Positions 40,388-50,480 of a stretch of DNA of 64,000 nt are shown here, piece by piece. Within the stretch, counting starts at the first letter, position 1, and the number at the start of each line of letters is the position of its first letter. Source of the DNA: Citrobacter enshiensis (GTDB lineage Bacteria > Pseudomonadota > Gammaproteobacteria > Enterobacterales > Enterobacteriaceae); NCBI RefSeq assembly GCF_029338175.1, contig NZ_CP119862.1, positions 4,496,839 through 4,560,838 on the forward strand. The letters run 5' to 3'. Under the pieces are notes generated by a model. That model made no database searches. It was not told the DNA's origin and saw only the letters and a list, made by a program, of their open reading frames with translations. Position numbers and translations under genes: made by a program.

Positions 40388-42484
40388 TCAACGGAAGTTG
40401 ACGCTGCGATCGCTGGTCATATTGTACAGCTGGAACTTGCGACCCAGTTGCTGGCCGCCATCACGCGTCAACGGCGTCCAGCCGATCGCCGCGCGGCTAC
40501 GGGTCGGGCCGGAAGAGAACAGATCCAGCGGAACGGAGATATAGACGCCTTTGGTGAAGTCCCCTTCCCCATACTCATCCGGCGAGACATCAGTGATGGT
40601 CGCGTAACCGCCCACCACCACACCGCTGTCAAAGCGTTTGGCAATTTCCAGCGTGCCGCCTTTATCTCCCGCCAGATACTGACCGACGCTCGCCTTCACC
40701 AGCACATCCTGGGCAAACGACGGCGTCCAGTACGCCGTTAAATGCCCGGTCTTCACGCTGTAGTCGGTAAACTTCATCATGTCCTGTGCGCTGCGCCAGT
40801 CACGCTGTTTCACATAGTTAGCATCCAGACCAAACGCCCAGTTGCTGTCTACCGGACGATAGAGCACTTCTGCCCCGGCACCGCCGAACATGGTCTCCAG
40901 ATAACCGCCGTAGACCTGCCCATAGAAACCCTTCCCCAGATACTGGAAGTAGTTGGCCTGGAGATTATTGACGTAAATGTCATTCTCGACGTATTCACGC
41001 ACGTGGGTACGCACGCGCGGCAGCTGCGAGTCATTCGGTGGATTGGTGTAATTGAACTTGTCGTAGTTGTTGGCGATATTCGCGAACAGACTGCCGGTGG
41101 TAAGCAGATGATCCGTCAGCCACAGATCCGCCGTTCCCATCACGCCTAGCTGATACATATAGAAGTTTTCCGGGCCGCCAATGGATTGGTTCAACACCGG
41201 ATCGATGTGGAAATCAAAGCGCGATTTATCGATATACCAACCCTGTTCAGTGGCTTCCGGCACCACCGGCTCCACGCGTTTTTGCGCCAGTGGGGTTTCA
41301 TGACCCAGAGGTTCGCCTTCCAGGTGACGCTTCAGGCTGGAAACCTCGGTTTCGGTCGTCACCTGCGGCATATTGAGCCGATTTTCCGTCACCCGGATCG
41401 TGCGGATCCCTTCCGGCAGATCGTTCATGATGATCCGGTTAGCGCGTTCGATCCCTTCGCGGGAGTCGCGGTATTTCACCTGCTCGCCGGTGACGTACAG
41501 CGTGTCGCCTTTCACCTGAATGTTCGGATCCGTCAGCCCGGCATTGTATTTCAGCAATGTCAGCTGATTCGCCACCACCGAATGCTGGAGGATGGGGTCC
41601 TGCGGCTCTGGCTGGTATTTCGGCCGGGCGTTATCGTTATAAGTGGGTCGCAGATCGTTAAAGTTGGTGCGCAACGTGACGCCAAACATGAAGGTGTTGC
41701 CGCGCTCATAGCTGAGGTTAACGTCGGCCCAATCGGTAACGCGATAAATGGCGCCGACGTTAAACTTGCTTTTCTGTTCCAGCTTACCGGCAAAATCCTG
41801 TTGATAGTTATTGCCTTCGTATTCCAGTTTCAGGCGCAGCGGCTGCCAGGGGGTCTGGTATTCCACGCCGCCAAACAGCGATGCCGGGCCGTGGAACATC
41901 TCGCTGCCATCGACAGAACCCGCCTGTTTGTAGCTGTTATCGCGATCGCAATATTTGTCGCTGACGGAACAAAATGGGTTGCTCACATTGCCGCTGGTGC
42001 CCAGGTAGCCCCAGCCAAGACCCAGCGAGAAATCAAACGGTCCCCAGGCTTTGTTGGCGACAATGTATTCCGCATCAAACAGGCCGGTACCGCCAATATC
42101 GCGTGCGCCGACCGCCACCTGCGGCATCCAGTAGCTCTCTTCCCACAAACGCAATTTCACGTCGAAGGCTTTATCTTTATAGGTCTGATCGCCGGAAAAC
42201 GACGCCACGCTGCTGTACTGTTTGGTGCGAACATCGGTGTAGCGCAGCGTGGTTTCCAGCCATGGGAAAAGCTGCACGGAGGCGGAGTAGTAGCGGTACT
42301 GATCGTTATCACGGTAGTTCAGGCTCATCTCACCTTCCCGCGCCATGCGCGCCGTGGGCGTTTGTAGTAACCCCACGCCGCCAAAATCAGACTGTGACGG
42401 CCCAATGGGGGCGGGAAACGTTTCACCGTGACACGCCGCGCTGACGCCCAGCGCCAGTATGCTGAGCAGATATGTTTTTTTCAT
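40388..42484 (-). CDS. yjbH: YjbH/GfcD-type outer-membrane protein for exopolysaccharide
   Basis: 698-residue precursor with a signal peptide ([14 protein letters not shown]; the cysteine makes a lipoprotein possible), alternating beta-strand sequences and an aromatic end (SDRSVNFR), of the DUF940 family that includes GfcD of the group 4 capsule operon. The central region [17 protein letters not shown]-like (about 340-390) resembles a domain shared with secretion-related proteins. Last gene of yjbEFGH, overlapping yjbG by ATGA. The operon is linked to an unidentified exopolysaccharide and is Rcs-controlled in E. coli. Confidence 0.93.
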   Translation of the reverse strand: MKKTYLLSILALGVSAACHGETFPAPIGPSQSDFGGVGLLQTPTARMAREGEMSLNYRDNDQYRYYSASVQLFPWLETTLRYTDVRTKQYSSVASFSGDQTYKDKAFDVKLRLWEESYWMPQVAVGARDIGGTGLFDAEYIVANKAWGPFDFSLGLGWGYLGTSGNVSNPFCSVSDKYCDRDNSYKQAGSVDGSEMFHGPASLFGGVEYQTPWQPLRLKLEYEGNNYQQDFAGKLEQKSKFNVGAIYRVTDWADVNLSYERGNTFMFGVTLRTNFNDLRPTYNDNARPKYQPEPQDPILQHSVVANQLTLLKYNAGLTDPNIQVKGDTLYVTGEQVKYRDSREGIERANRIIMNDLPEGIRTIRVTENRLNMPQVTTETEVSSLKRHLEGEPLGHETPLAQKRVEPVVPEATEQGWYIDKSRFDFHIDPVLNQSIGGPENFYMYQLGVMGTADLWLTDHLLTTGSLFANIANNYDKFNYTNPPNDSQLPRVRTHVREYVENDIYVNNLQANYFQYLGKGFYGQVYGGYLETMFGGAGAEVLYRPVDSNWAFGLDANYVKQRDWRSAQDMMKFTDYSVKTGHLTAYWTPSFAQDVLVKASVGQYLAGDKGGTLEIAKRFDSGVVVGGYATITDVSPDEYGEGDFTKGVYISVPLDLFSSGPTRSRAAIGWTPLTRDGGQQLGRKFQLYNMTSDRSVNFR

Positions 42485-43221
42485 GATTCGGGTATCCGCT
42501 GCGTCAGGGTATGAAGAATGTCGGCATTAAGCGCATCGGGGGTGCTACTCCAGACGGAATCGGAAAGACCGACAAAAATAATGCTGCCGGGCATCGGCTC
42601 AACGTGGCGTTTATTCCAGTACGCCACCGGCACTTTTTGTGTGCGCCCGTCGGGATAAACGACCCATGCATAGCTGCGATCCGCTCCAGCAATCAGGCTT
42701 TGTCCTTCGAGGTAGCTCACAACATCGCGACCGGGGGTAAACGGCTGACTGCCCGGTCGGCTCACCAGACCGAACAGCGTGACGTTCGTTGGCTGCGGCC
42801 CCACCCACAGGGTGTAATTTCCCTGAAGCGGCGGATTACTCCGCTCACCGACGCGTACGATGTCCGGATCGAGGGGGATAAATTGCCTGCCGGTCACCTT
42901 CAGTGCCTGAATTTGCTGACAAAGCACACGGATTGCCGCTGCATCACCGCCGTTATCATCTCTCCCATACGCTGCCAGACGCGCTAACAGCGCCTGCTGC
43001 TCACGTTGCGCCGCAGCAGTCGCCTGTTCTTCGCTGATGACCGCAGCAGGCCACCAGCTGTTCACCAGTCTGGGCTGCCCTACCAGGTCAATCAGATGTT
43101 CCGCACCGGTCAGCGTTTTCGGCTCTGTCGTGCCTGTGGTGAAAACCTTAACGGTGCCCGCAGCAAAGACAGATGACGCGCTCAGACTGAGGATCAGCGC
43201 CGCAATAGACTGTTTCATCAT
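42481..43221 (-). CDS. yjbG: YjbG/GfcC-type periplasmic exopolysaccharide protein
   Basis: 246 residues with a clear signal peptide (about 1-20, ASSVFAAG) and a GfcC-like domain: [22 protein letters not shown], then the SLBB-like [27 protein letters not shown]. GfcC/YjbG proteins resemble the periplasmic ring of Wza-type export channels. Overlaps yjbF upstream and yjbH downstream by 4 bp each, so translation is coupled. Confidence 0.92.
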   Translation of the reverse strand: MMKQSIAALILSLSASSVFAAGTVKVFTTGTTEPKTLTGAEHLIDLVGQPRLVNSWWPAAVISEEQATAAAQREQQALLARLAAYGRDDNGGDAAAIRVLCQQIQALKVTGRQFIPLDPDIVRVGERSNPPLQGNYTLWVGPQPTNVTLFGLVSRPGSQPFTPGRDVVSYLEGQSLIAGADRSYAWVVYPDGRTQKVPVAYWNKRHVEPMPGSIIFVGLSDSVWSSTPDALNADILHTLTQRIPES

Positions 43222-43856
43222 GGTTTCGCCGCCTTAATGAGCGTGGTTTTCACCGGGAAGAAATTTGCCCCCAGATACTGCTCTGACTGGCGAATGTGTC
43301 CTTCGTTGTCAATCCAGTAGCGGTTATGCCAGCGTGTTTGGCTGGTCGTGACGTCCTCATCCAGCACACGCACCGGCGTCGCTTCACTGCCAAGTGTGAG
43401 GGTGTCGGTGCCAGCCCATGTGAAGACCGAACGGGCGGTGGCGTAGCGCACCTGCTTATACTCGGTCCAGCCCATCGTGCGGGTCCACGTTGCGCCATCC
43501 CTAATCTGCGAAGGTTTTGCCAGCGGATCAGCGGACAGGTTATTCACGTCAATGAGGTTGTCGCCGCCGAGCTGTGTTTTCACCAAACGGCCATGCTGGG
43601 TCACGAGGGTGGCCTGGTCCTGCGTCACCCATTTCTGCTGCCCGTTCTCTGCGAAAGCGAGCACCACAAACAGCTGAGGCCCGCCGTTAAGCTGCATATA
43701 CTGGCTGGCGTAGGGCATGTTATGAATATCATCGTCCGTCAGTTGCACGCCCGGTGTGCCAAACAGACTTTCCCACAATGAATTACCCAGCCCTTTGGTG
43801 GTGGCTGAACATGCCTGTAGCAGCAGGCAAATGACGATGAGTACAGGTCGCTTCAC
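43218..43856 (-). CDS. yjbF: Outer-membrane lipoprotein YjbF/GfcB-type
   Basis: 212 residues, same as E. coli YjbF. Lipoprotein signal with lipobox LLQAC near 11-15. The start is GTG at 43856: GGAGAA sits 6-8 bp upstream and the N-terminus (KRPVLIVICLLLQAC) matches E. coli, while the longer frame adds ten unrelated residues. Part of the coupled yjbEFGH operon. Confidence 0.92.
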   Translation of the reverse strand: MKRPVLIVICLLLQACSATTKGLGNSLWESLFGTPGVQLTDDDIHNMPYASQYMQLNGGPQLFVVLAFAENGQQKWVTQDQATLVTQHGRLVKTQLGGDNLIDVNNLSADPLAKPSQIRDGATWTRTMGWTEYKQVRYATARSVFTWAGTDTLTLGSEATPVRVLDEDVTTSQTRWHNRYWIDNEGHIRQSEQYLGANFFPVKTTLIKAAKP

Positions 43857-43919
43857 GACTCTTCTCCAGAGGGGCAAAATAACCACACCGAAGTGTGGTT
43901 AGAATTAAACGTACCGGTA

Positions 43920-44168
43920 TTACTGGGTACGGGTGGTCGTGGTAGTGGTAGTGGTGGTCCCGGTATTAGAACCATCACCACCGCCGGTCGCCGCCAGTGC
44001 GACGCCCACCGCAGAACTTACGGTGCTTACGCTGGTGGCGGAGGAACTTCCCGCCGATACCGACGTTGCTGCCACACCTGCCGCTTCTCCCACCTGAACG
44101 GGAGCTGCCCAGGCGGAGGCTGCCGTAAGCGCAGAGATGGCAAAAATGCCATACAGAACTTTTTTCAT
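43920..44168 (-). CDS. yjbE: Exopolysaccharide operon protein YjbE, low complexity
   Basis: 82 residues. A signal peptide (1-21, ALTAASAWA) is followed by Gly/Ala/Ser/Val-rich sequence and a tail of nine consecutive threonines, ending RTQ. Such composition is typical of YjbE/GfcA-family secreted peptides of unknown role. First gene of yjbEFGH. The Thr tract is encoded by ACC/ACT repeats and may vary in length between strains. Confidence 0.9.
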   Translation of the reverse strand: MKKVLYGIFAISALTAASAWAAPVQVGEAAGVAATSVSAGSSSATSVSTVSSAVGVALAATGGGDGSNTGTTTTTTTTTRTQ

Positions 44169-44488
44169 AGCTATTTCCCTTCATTGAATGAATGGAGATT
44201 TACCCAAAATAATTTCAGGCGGGATCGAGTATACACAATTAAGACAAGCCAACTGACGTGAGGGGAAATAGCAAAGCCGTTTTAGGATGATTAGACTTTT
44301 AGAATAAAAACAATTTAAGTTTAAATTAAAAACAACATTAAAATCATGTAATTATAATTTTTATAGTGTTATTTATTATCCGTATTATCTGAAAATGACA
44401 CAGAGTGATTTGCAGGTTATTGGTTATTTTAGGATTAAGCTCAATATAGGAATGAGCACTAAAACACAGACAACAGGAATTATCCGAT
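44169..44488. other. AT-rich regulatory region upstream of yjbE
   Basis: About 320 bp without a gene. It holds the yjbE promoter (minus strand) and the untranslated leader. The 44280-44420 part is very AT-rich. In E. coli this operon is activated by RcsB; TCTAATCATCCTAA on the minus strand near 44284-44299 is a loose match to an RcsAB box, too weak to call. Confidence 0.5.
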
Positions 44489-44516
44489 AAAAAAATGCCG
44501 GCATTTCGCCGGCATT
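44489..44516 (-). terminator. Rho-independent terminator of pgi
   Basis: On the minus strand AATGCCGGC / GCCGGCATT with a 5-nt loop followed by TTTTT. Confidence 0.93.
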
Positions 44517-44532
44517 CATTACGTAATATTAA

Positions 44533-46182
44533 TTACCCACGCCATTGCTTATAACGGTTAATCAGACCGTTCGTCGAACAGTCATGGCTGTCGATTTCTT
44601 TATCATCATTCAGCTCCGGCAGAATACGGTTTGCCAGCTGTTTGCCCAGCTCTACGCCCCACTGGTCGAAGGTGAAGATGTTCAGAATTGCGCCCTGAGT
44701 AAAGATCTTGTGCTCATACAGCGCAATCAGCGCACCCAGGCTGAACGGTGTAATTTCACGCAGCAGGATAGAGTTGGTCGGGCGGTTGCCTTCAAACACT
44801 TTGAACGGCACGACATGATCCAGCGTGGCCGGATCTTTACCCTGGTCACGGTATTCCTGCTCAACCACGTCGCGGGATTTACCAAACGCCAGTGCTTCAG
44901 TCTGCGCGAAGAAGTTAGACAGCAGCTTCTGATGATGGTCAGACAGCGCGTTGTGGGTCTGCGCTGGCGCGATGAAATCGCATGGGACCATTTTGGTGCC
45001 CTGGTGAATCAGCTGATAGAACGCGTGCTGACCGTTGGTGCCTGGTTCACCCCAGATGATTGGGCCCGTCTGGTAATCCACGGCGTTGCCGTTACGGTCA
45101 ACGTATTTGCCGTTGGATTCCATGTTGCCCTGCTGGAAGTAGGCCGCGAAACGGTGCATATACTGGTCATACGGCAGAATGGCTTCGGTTTCTGCGCCGA
45201 AGAAGTTGTTGTACCAGATGCCAATCAGCGCCAGCAGCACCGGCAGGTTTTTCTCAGCCGGAGTGGTGGAGAAGTGCTTGTCCATCGCGTGCGCGCCGGA
45301 GAGCAGCTCAACGAAGTTGTCGTAACCTACGGACAGAATGATCGACAGACCAATCGCTGACCACAGGGAATAGCGGCCGCCCACCCAGTCCCAGAACTCG
45401 AACATGTTTGCCGTGTCGATACCGAACTCGCCCACCGCTTTGCCATTGGTAGAGAGCGCCGCGAAGTGTTTCGCCACGTGCTTGTTATCGCCCGCCGTTG
45501 CCAGGAACCAGTCGCGCGCACTGTGGGCGTTGGTCATGGTTTCTTGCGTGGTGAAGGTTTTAGACGCGACCAGGAACAGGGTAGTTTCCGGGTTTACTTT
45601 CTTCAGCACTTCGGCGATGTGGGTGCCATCGACGTTGGAGACAAAGTGCATGTTCAGATGGTTTTTGTACGGACGCAGCGCTTCGGTCACCATGAATGGG
45701 CCGAGGTCAGAACCGCCGATACCGATGTTCACGACGTCGGTGATCGCTTTACCGGTGTAACCTTTCCAGTTACCGGAGATGATCGCTTCAGAGAAGGTTT
45801 TCATCTTCTCCAGCACCGCGTTGACTTCCGGCATCACATCTTTGCCGTCAACGATAATCGGGGTATTGCTACGGTTACGCAGTGCAACATGCAGCACCGC
45901 ACGATCTTCGGTGCGGTTGATCTTCTCACCGGAGAACATCGACTTGATGGCACCCGCCAGGTCAGTCTCTTTGGCCAGCGCCTGTAACTTGCTCAGCGTC
46001 TCTTCGGTGATGCGGTTTTTGGAGAAATCCACCAGCATCAGATCGTCGAACGTTGCAGAAAATTTAGAGAAGCGATCGCTATCTTTCGCGAACAGCTCCG
46101 CGATCGTAACGTCTTTCATCTCTTCAAAGTGTTTTTGTAGTGCCTGCCAGGCTGAGGTCTGCGTTGGATTGATGTTTTTCAT
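44533..46182 (-). CDS. pgi: Glucose-6-phosphate isomerase
   Basis: 549 residues as in E. coli; interconverts glucose 6-phosphate and fructose 6-phosphate in glycolysis. SIS-domain motifs [22 protein letters not shown], the GI signature [16 protein letters not shown], and the active-site Glu/His region [22 protein letters not shown]. The start at 46182 (MKNINPT) matches E. coli. Divergent from lysC across an ERIC element. Confidence 0.98.
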   Translation of the reverse strand: MKNINPTQTSAWQALQKHFEEMKDVTIAELFAKDSDRFSKFSATFDDLMLVDFSKNRITEETLSKLQALAKETDLAGAIKSMFSGEKINRTEDRAVLHVALRNRSNTPIIVDGKDVMPEVNAVLEKMKTFSEAIISGNWKGYTGKAITDVVNIGIGGSDLGPFMVTEALRPYKNHLNMHFVSNVDGTHIAEVLKKVNPETTLFLVASKTFTTQETMTNAHSARDWFLATAGDNKHVAKHFAALSTNGKAVGEFGIDTANMFEFWDWVGGRYSLWSAIGLSIILSVGYDNFVELLSGAHAMDKHFSTTPAEKNLPVLLALIGIWYNNFFGAETEAILPYDQYMHRFAAYFQQGNMESNGKYVDRNGNAVDYQTGPIIWGEPGTNGQHAFYQLIHQGTKMVPCDFIAPAQTHNALSDHHQKLLSNFFAQTEALAFGKSRDVVEQEYRDQGKDPATLDHVVPFKVFEGNRPTNSILLREITPFSLGALIALYEHKIFTQGAILNIFTFDQWGVELGKQLANRILPELNDDKEIDSHDCSTNGLINRYKQWRG

Positions 46183-46595
46183 TAGCAATACTCTTCTGAT
46201 TTTGAGAATTGTGACTGAGATCGATTGTAACGCCAGTCACAGAAAAGTGTGATTGTTTTAGTGCCGTAACCCAGGCATGTGTCAAACGCGGATGAAAAGC
46301 AGCAAAAATTCGAGTTGCAGGAAAACGGCACGCAAAAGAATCCCGAAGCGCCTGGTCAGATAAGTGATTCGGGCGTGCGGGCGTAGTCAACGCACAGGCG
46401 ACTCGAAGTACGACGAGTATAGCTGTTATAAGCACCATTACTCAGAGCCTGGGCAGCATGAAAAATCCGCATAATCCCGTCGTTGACAGTGTCCTCCACA
46501 CCTTTTATTTATAAATACGGTATTTGCGCCTGCACCGGTTTTTGTTTCGCCCTTGTGCCATGGTCGCTCTTTTCATTCCCTGACACGAGGTTGTA
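46183..46595. other. Divergent pgi / lysC intergenic region
   Basis: 413 bp holding the pgi promoter, an ERIC element (46305-46420) and the lysC promoter. A sigma-70 promoter for lysC is visible: TTGACA at 46483-46488, 17-bp spacer, TATTTA at 46506-46511, predicting a leader of only about 75 nt. None of the lysine riboswitch landmarks (such as an AGAGGCGC-type 5' strand) are seen. A seven-codon reading frame at 46560-46583 has no lysine codon. The stretch CCCTTGTGCCA and TGACACGAGG just before lysC resembles the 3' end of the E. coli leader. Confidence 0.7.
46305..46420. repeat. ERIC element between pgi and lysC
   Basis: About 116 bp. CCCGAAGCGCC...AGATAAGTGATTCGGGCG corresponds to the ERIC core, followed by GTAGTCAACGCAC and CGAAGTACGACGAGTATA. 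Terminal stem CGAGTTGC / GCGACTCG (8 bp with one G-T) and inner stem CCCGAA / TTCGGG. Compared with the copy at 18783 both stems keep pairing while their bases differ. Confidence 0.88.
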
Positions 46596-47945
46596 ATGAC
46601 AAATATTGTTGTCTCCAAGTTTGGTGGTACAAGCGTAGCCGATTTTGATGCCATGAACCGCAGCGCCGACGTGGTGCTTTCCGATACCAGCGTCCGTTTA
46701 GTGGTCCTTTCCGCCTCTGCCGGGATTACCAACCTGCTGGTTGCACTGGCTGAAGGTCTGGAGCCAACGGAGCGTTTTGAGAAACTCGACGCCATCCGCA
46801 AAATTCAGTTCGATATTCTGGAACGTTTACGTTATCCCAACGTGATCCGCGAAGAGATCGAACGTCTGCTGGAAAACATCACCACGCTGGCAGAAGCCGC
46901 GTCGCTGGCGACCTCAACGGCACTCACTGACGAACTGGTCAGCCACGGTGAACTGATGTCCACCCTGCTGTTTGTGGAGATTCTGCGCGAGCGCAATGTC
47001 CAGGCACAGTGGTTTGACGTGCGTAAAGTGATGCGCACCAACGATCGTTTTGGTCGTGCGGAGCCGGATATCGCGGCGCTGTCCGAACTGGCCGCGCAAC
47101 AGCTGGCTCCACGACTGAATGAAGGATTAGTGATTACCCAGGGCTTTATCGGCAGCGAAAGCAAGGGCCGCACGACGACACTGGGCCGTGGCGGCAGCGA
47201 TTACACCGCCGCGCTGCTTGCAGAAGCGCTACACGCGACGCGCGTTGATATCTGGACGGACGTTCCGGGCATTTACACCACCGATCCGCGCGTCGTCCCT
47301 TCCGCGCAGCGCATTGATGAAATAGCCTTTGAAGAGGCGGCGGAAATGGCCACCTTCGGCGCGAAAGTGTTGCACCCGGCTACCCTGCTACCCGCCGTGC
47401 GCAGTGATATTCCGGTCTTTGTCGGCTCGAGCAAAGATCCAAAAGCAGGCGGTACGCTGGTGTGCAACCAGACGCAAAATCCGCCGCTGTTCCGCGCGCT
47501 GGCACTGCGTCGTAAACAAACCCTGTTAACGCTGCATAGCCTGAATATGCTGCACTCCCGTGGCTTCCTCGCAGAAGTCTTCGGCATTCTGGCGCGCCAC
47601 AATATCTCGGTCGATCTGATAACCACCTCTGAAGTGAGCGTGGCATTGACGCTGGACACCACCGGTTCCACCTCAACAGGCGATACGCTGCTGACACAGT
47701 CGCTGCTGATGGAGCTCTCAGCGCTTTGTCGGGTAGAGGTCGAGGAAGGTCTCGCGCTGGTGGCGCTGATTGGCAACGATCTGTCAAAAGCCTGCGGTGT
47801 AGGTAAAGAGGTCTTCGGCGTACTGGAGCCGTTCAACATCCGTATGATTTGCTATGGCGCCTCCAGCCATAACCTGTGCTTCCTGGTGCCTGGCACCGAA
47901 GCCGAGCAAGTGGTGCAGAAACTGCATCATAATTTGTTTGAATAA
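46596..47945 (+). CDS. lysC: Lysine-sensitive aspartokinase III
   Basis: 449 residues as in E. coli. Phosphorylates aspartate at the head of the lysine/threonine/methionine pathway. Kinase domain starts [13 protein letters not shown] and includes [16 protein letters not shown] and [12 protein letters not shown]; the C-terminal third has two ACT domains that bind lysine ([42 protein letters not shown]). Feedback inhibition is therefore kept even though I see no lysine riboswitch upstream. ATG 46596 with ACGAGGT upstream. Followed by a strong terminator. Confidence 0.97.
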   Translation: MTNIVVSKFGGTSVADFDAMNRSADVVLSDTSVRLVVLSASAGITNLLVALAEGLEPTERFEKLDAIRKIQFDILERLRYPNVIREEIERLLENITTLAEAASLATSTALTDELVSHGELMSTLLFVEILRERNVQAQWFDVRKVMRTNDRFGRAEPDIAALSELAAQQLAPRLNEGLVITQGFIGSESKGRTTTLGRGGSDYTAALLAEALHATRVDIWTDVPGIYTTDPRVVPSAQRIDEIAFEEAAEMATFGAKVLHPATLLPAVRSDIPVFVGSSKDPKAGGTLVCNQTQNPPLFRALALRRKQTLLTLHSLNMLHSRGFLAEVFGILARHNISVDLITTSEVSVALTLDTTGSTSTGDTLLTQSLLMELSALCRVEVEEGLALVALIGNDLSKACGVGKEVFGVLEPFNIRMICYGASSHNLCFLVPGTEAEQVVQKLHHNLFE

Positions 47946-47974
47946 AATTCGAACACACGATAAATAATAACAAT

Positions 47975-47999
47975 AGCCGGGCTCGAACCCGGCTTTTTT
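47975..47999 (+). terminator. Rho-independent terminator of lysC
   Basis: AGCCGGG CTCGAA CCCGGCT followed by TTTTT. Confidence 0.92.
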
Positions 48000-48037
48000 A
48001 TAACAAGCAAACACAACATTATCGCAAGGAATATAAC

Positions 48038-48979
48038 ATGCTCGCTGTACTGACCCGGCTGTTCCCGTTATGGGCGCTGCTACTCTCTGTTATTGCCTAC
48101 AACACGCCAACCACCTTTACCGCCATCGGCCCGTGGGTCGCCACGCTGCTGATGCTGATTATGTTCGGTATGGGCGTGCACCTGAAAATTGACGATTTCA
48201 AACGCGTGCTCTCGCGCCCCGCGCCGGTTGCGGCAGGGATATTCCTGCACTATCTGGTCATGCCGCTCGCCGCCTGGGTGCTGGCGCTGTTGTTTAAGAT
48301 GCCGCCGGAACTCTCCGCCGGAATGGTGTTAGTCGGCAGTGTTGCCAGCGGCACGGCGTCCAATGTCATGATTTATCTTGCGAAAGGCGATGTTGCCCTG
48401 TCGGTGACTATCTCGTCCGTTTCCACGCTGGTCGGCGTCATTGCCACTCCACTACTGACGCGCCTGTATGTCGACGCGCATATTCAGGTGGATGTGATGG
48501 GCATGCTGCTCAGCATTCTGCAAATCGTGGTGATCCCGATTGGCCTCGGACTTATCGTGCACCATCTCTTCCCACGCGTCGTGAAAGCGGTGGAACCGTA
48601 CCTGCCCGCCTTTTCGATGGCCTGCATTCTGGCGATCATCAGCGCAGTGGTTGCCGGTTCCGCATCGCATATTGCGTCGGTCGGTTTTGTGGTGATTATC
48701 GCCGTTATCCTGCATAACACCATCGGCCTGCTTGGCGGTTACTGGGGCGGGAAATTATTCGGATTTGACGAGTCCACCTGCCGTACGCTGGCCATTGAAG
48801 TCGGGATGCAAAACTCCGGCCTCGCGGCGGCGCTGGGCAAAATCTACTTCGGCCCGCTCGCTGCATTGCCTGGCGCGCTGTTCTCCGTCTGGCATAACCT
48901 TTCCGGCTCGCTGCTGGCAGGGTACTGGTCAGGAAAGCCGATTGATGAGAAGTCGCGTGACCAGGTAAAAGTGAATTAA
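48038..48979 (+). CDS. panS: BASS-family transporter, PanS-like
   Basis: 313-residue membrane protein with about ten hydrophobic segments of the bile acid:sodium symporter (BASS) fold. Conserved features are [16 protein letters not shown], the crossover helix region [24 protein letters not shown] and [13 protein letters not shown], the two sodium/substrate-site motifs of the family. Salmonella PanS, a member of this family, moves ketopantoate and pantoate; I recognise strong resemblance from memory but the substrate is not provable here. E. coli K-12 lacks a gene here between lysC and yjbD. Its 3' flank is interrupted by an IS inserted in a REP. Confidence 0.8.
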   Translation: MLAVLTRLFPLWALLLSVIAYNTPTTFTAIGPWVATLLMLIMFGMGVHLKIDDFKRVLSRPAPVAAGIFLHYLVMPLAAWVLALLFKMPPELSAGMVLVGSVASGTASNVMIYLAKGDVALSVTISSVSTLVGVIATPLLTRLYVDAHIQVDVMGMLLSILQIVVIPIGLGLIVHHLFPRVVKAVEPYLPAFSMACILAIISAVVAGSASHIASVGFVVIIAVILHNTIGLLGGYWGGKLFGFDESTCRTLAIEVGMQNSGLAAALGKIYFGPLAALPGALFSVWHNLSGSLLAGYWSGKPIDEKSRDQVKVN

Positions 48980-48983
48980 AAAA

Positions 48984-49000
48984 GTGCCGGGTGGCCCGAG
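48984..49000 (+). repeat. Left half of an interrupted REP sequence
   Basis: GTGCCGGGTGGC followed by CCGAG at the IS edge. Joined to CTTACCCGGC at 50407-50416, it rebuilds a REP palindrome GCCGGGTGGC-CCGAG-CTTACCCGGC. CGAG at 48997-49000 and 50403-50406 would be the 4-bp target duplication. Confidence 0.75.
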
Positions 49001-49081
49001 GTATGAACCGGAAACATGGGTAACACTTTAGACCGGATACATGGGTAACAGTTATAACTGGCATAGAAGAGGAGACTCCCT

Positions 49082-50243
49082 ATGCCCTGGACTGAGACCC
49101 GACCTATGCAACGCCTTGATTTTATCCGTGCCTGCCATGCAGGTACGGACTCCTTTTCTGCCCTGTGTCGTCTCTTCGGCATCAGTCGCAAGACCCGGCT
49201 ACAAATGGCTTGAAACGCTTCGACCCTTCCGATCTTTCGTCTCTTTCTGGACCGTTCACGTGCTTCCACTCTCTCATTCCCGGACAGTTCCGGACGATAT
49301 CATCAGTCAACTGACCGCTCTGCGGCAAAAGCACCCTGACTGGGGTCCAAAAAAACTGCGGATGTGGTGCCTCAACCACCCGGTGGATTTTGCCGTACCG
49401 GCTGCCAGCACCATCGGCGACATTCTTAAACGGGAGGGACTGGTGCCGGATAAAAAACGAAAACGCAGAACACCGGGAAATCGCCAGCCGCTGACGACTA
49501 TCAGTGCAAACAATCAGGTCTGGAGCGCTGATTTTAAAGGTTGCTTCAGACTGCTGAGCAGAGAGTACTGCCACCCTTTCACCCTGACAGACAATCACAG
49601 CCGGTATCTTCTGAGCTGCCGCGGAACATACCGTGAGAGCGAGCCCTTCGTCAGGCAGTGCCTGACGGATGCATTCCTGGAATACGGGCTCCCGGATGTG
49701 CTCAGAACGGACAACGGGCAGCCGTTCGCAGGAACAGGTATCGCCGGGTTAAGCAGCCTCGCGGTCTGGCTAATAAAGCTGGGCGTCAGACCGGAACGTA
49801 TCCGGCTGGGACATCCGGAGGAAAATGGTCGTCATGAGCGAATGCACCGTTCTCTGAAGAGTGCGCTGAAGCTCGGAAACACCTTCATGACGATGGAAGA
49901 ACAACAGCGATGGTTCAGTGACTACCGTGAAGAGTTTAACTATGAAAGGCCGCATGAAGCACTGGCCGGCGCAACGCCCGGAACGGTGTGGCGACCCTCG
50001 AGCCGACAGTGGGATGGCAGTGTTCCTGAATATGTTTATCCGGCAGAAGGTATGGTCTACAGGGTGAAATCGAGGGGAACACTTTATATGGGTAAAAAGG
50101 GGACTGTGTTCCTGAGTGAAGCGCTGACTGGCGAGTACATTATGCTGAAAGAACAAGATGATGACCTGGAGGCCATCATCTTTAATGGGATAACGCTTGC
50201 GTACTACGACCGAAAAACCCAGAGTGTGCTCCGGATAGACTAG
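49082..50243 (+). pseudogene. IS481-family transposase, frameshifted
   Basis: The ATG at 49082 (MPWTETRPMQRLDFIRACHA, a typical IS481-type start with a helix-turn-helix) stops at 49211 shortly after GISRKT. The rest continues in another phase to TAG at 50243 and has the DDE core: VWSADFKGCF, VLRTDNGQPF and GHPEENGRHERMHRSLK. Between 49196 and 49265 the expected order GYKWLE, RFDPSDLSSLS, DRSRA, PLSHSRT is found in successive frames, implying four single-base insertions (near 49196, 49215, 49250, 49265), each lengthening a short homopolymer. It is probably inactive unless these are sequencing errors. It most likely derives from an intact transposase of about 385 residues. Confidence 0.85.
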
Positions 50244-50389
50244 AAAGTGTTACCTATGTTCCCGGTCTGATCTGTCACCTATGTCTTTAATGGGATAACG
50301 CTTGCGTACTACGACCGAAAAACCCAGAGTGTGCTCCGGATAGACTAGAAAGTGTTACCTATGTTCCCGGTCTGATCTGTCACCTATGT
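50180..50389 (+). repeat. Tandem 105-bp duplication of the IS right end
   Basis: Unit CTTTAATGGGATAACGCTTG...CACCTATGT occurs at 50180-50284 and again at 50285-50389, apparently identical. It contains the last 21 codons of the transposase, its stop and the right inverted repeat. The true end of the element is therefore present twice. Confidence 0.95.
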
Positions 50390-50402
50390 ATCCGGTCATA
50401 CA

Positions 50403-50416
50403 CGAGCTTACCCGGC
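50403..50416 (+). repeat. Right half of the interrupted REP sequence
   Basis: CGAG followed by CTTACCCGGC, complementary to GCCGGGT at 48986. See the left half. Confidence 0.72.
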
Positions 50417-50480
50417 ATGCCCTATCAGATTGCACCACATTACCGTACACTGGGTCATCTGGCTGACTGAGGGCACACCT

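Larger units (their letters stand above)
49001..50402 (+). mobile_element. IS481-family insertion sequence, decayed
   Basis: About 1.4 kb. The ends are inverted repeats: left GTATGAACCGGAAACATGGG and, on the opposite strand from the right, TGTATGACCGGATACATAGG. Each end carries a second internal ACCGG.ACATRGGTAACA-type copy (left at about 49027-49044; right at about 50360-50375). One DDE transposase reading frame of IS481 type lies within but is frameshifted, and the last 105 bp are tandemly duplicated. It is flanked by a candidate 4-bp duplication CGAG and sits in the loop of a REP. Confidence 0.85.

Noticed and set aside
41186-42367. Long open frame (393 codons) opposite yjbH
   Set aside because: Antisense to a conserved operon gene, composition typical of a shadow frame, no recognisable domain.
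46560-46583. Seven-codon reading frame before lysC as a possible attenuator peptide
   Set aside because: It contains no lysine codon and no paired terminator hairpin, so it cannot act like a classical attenuator.
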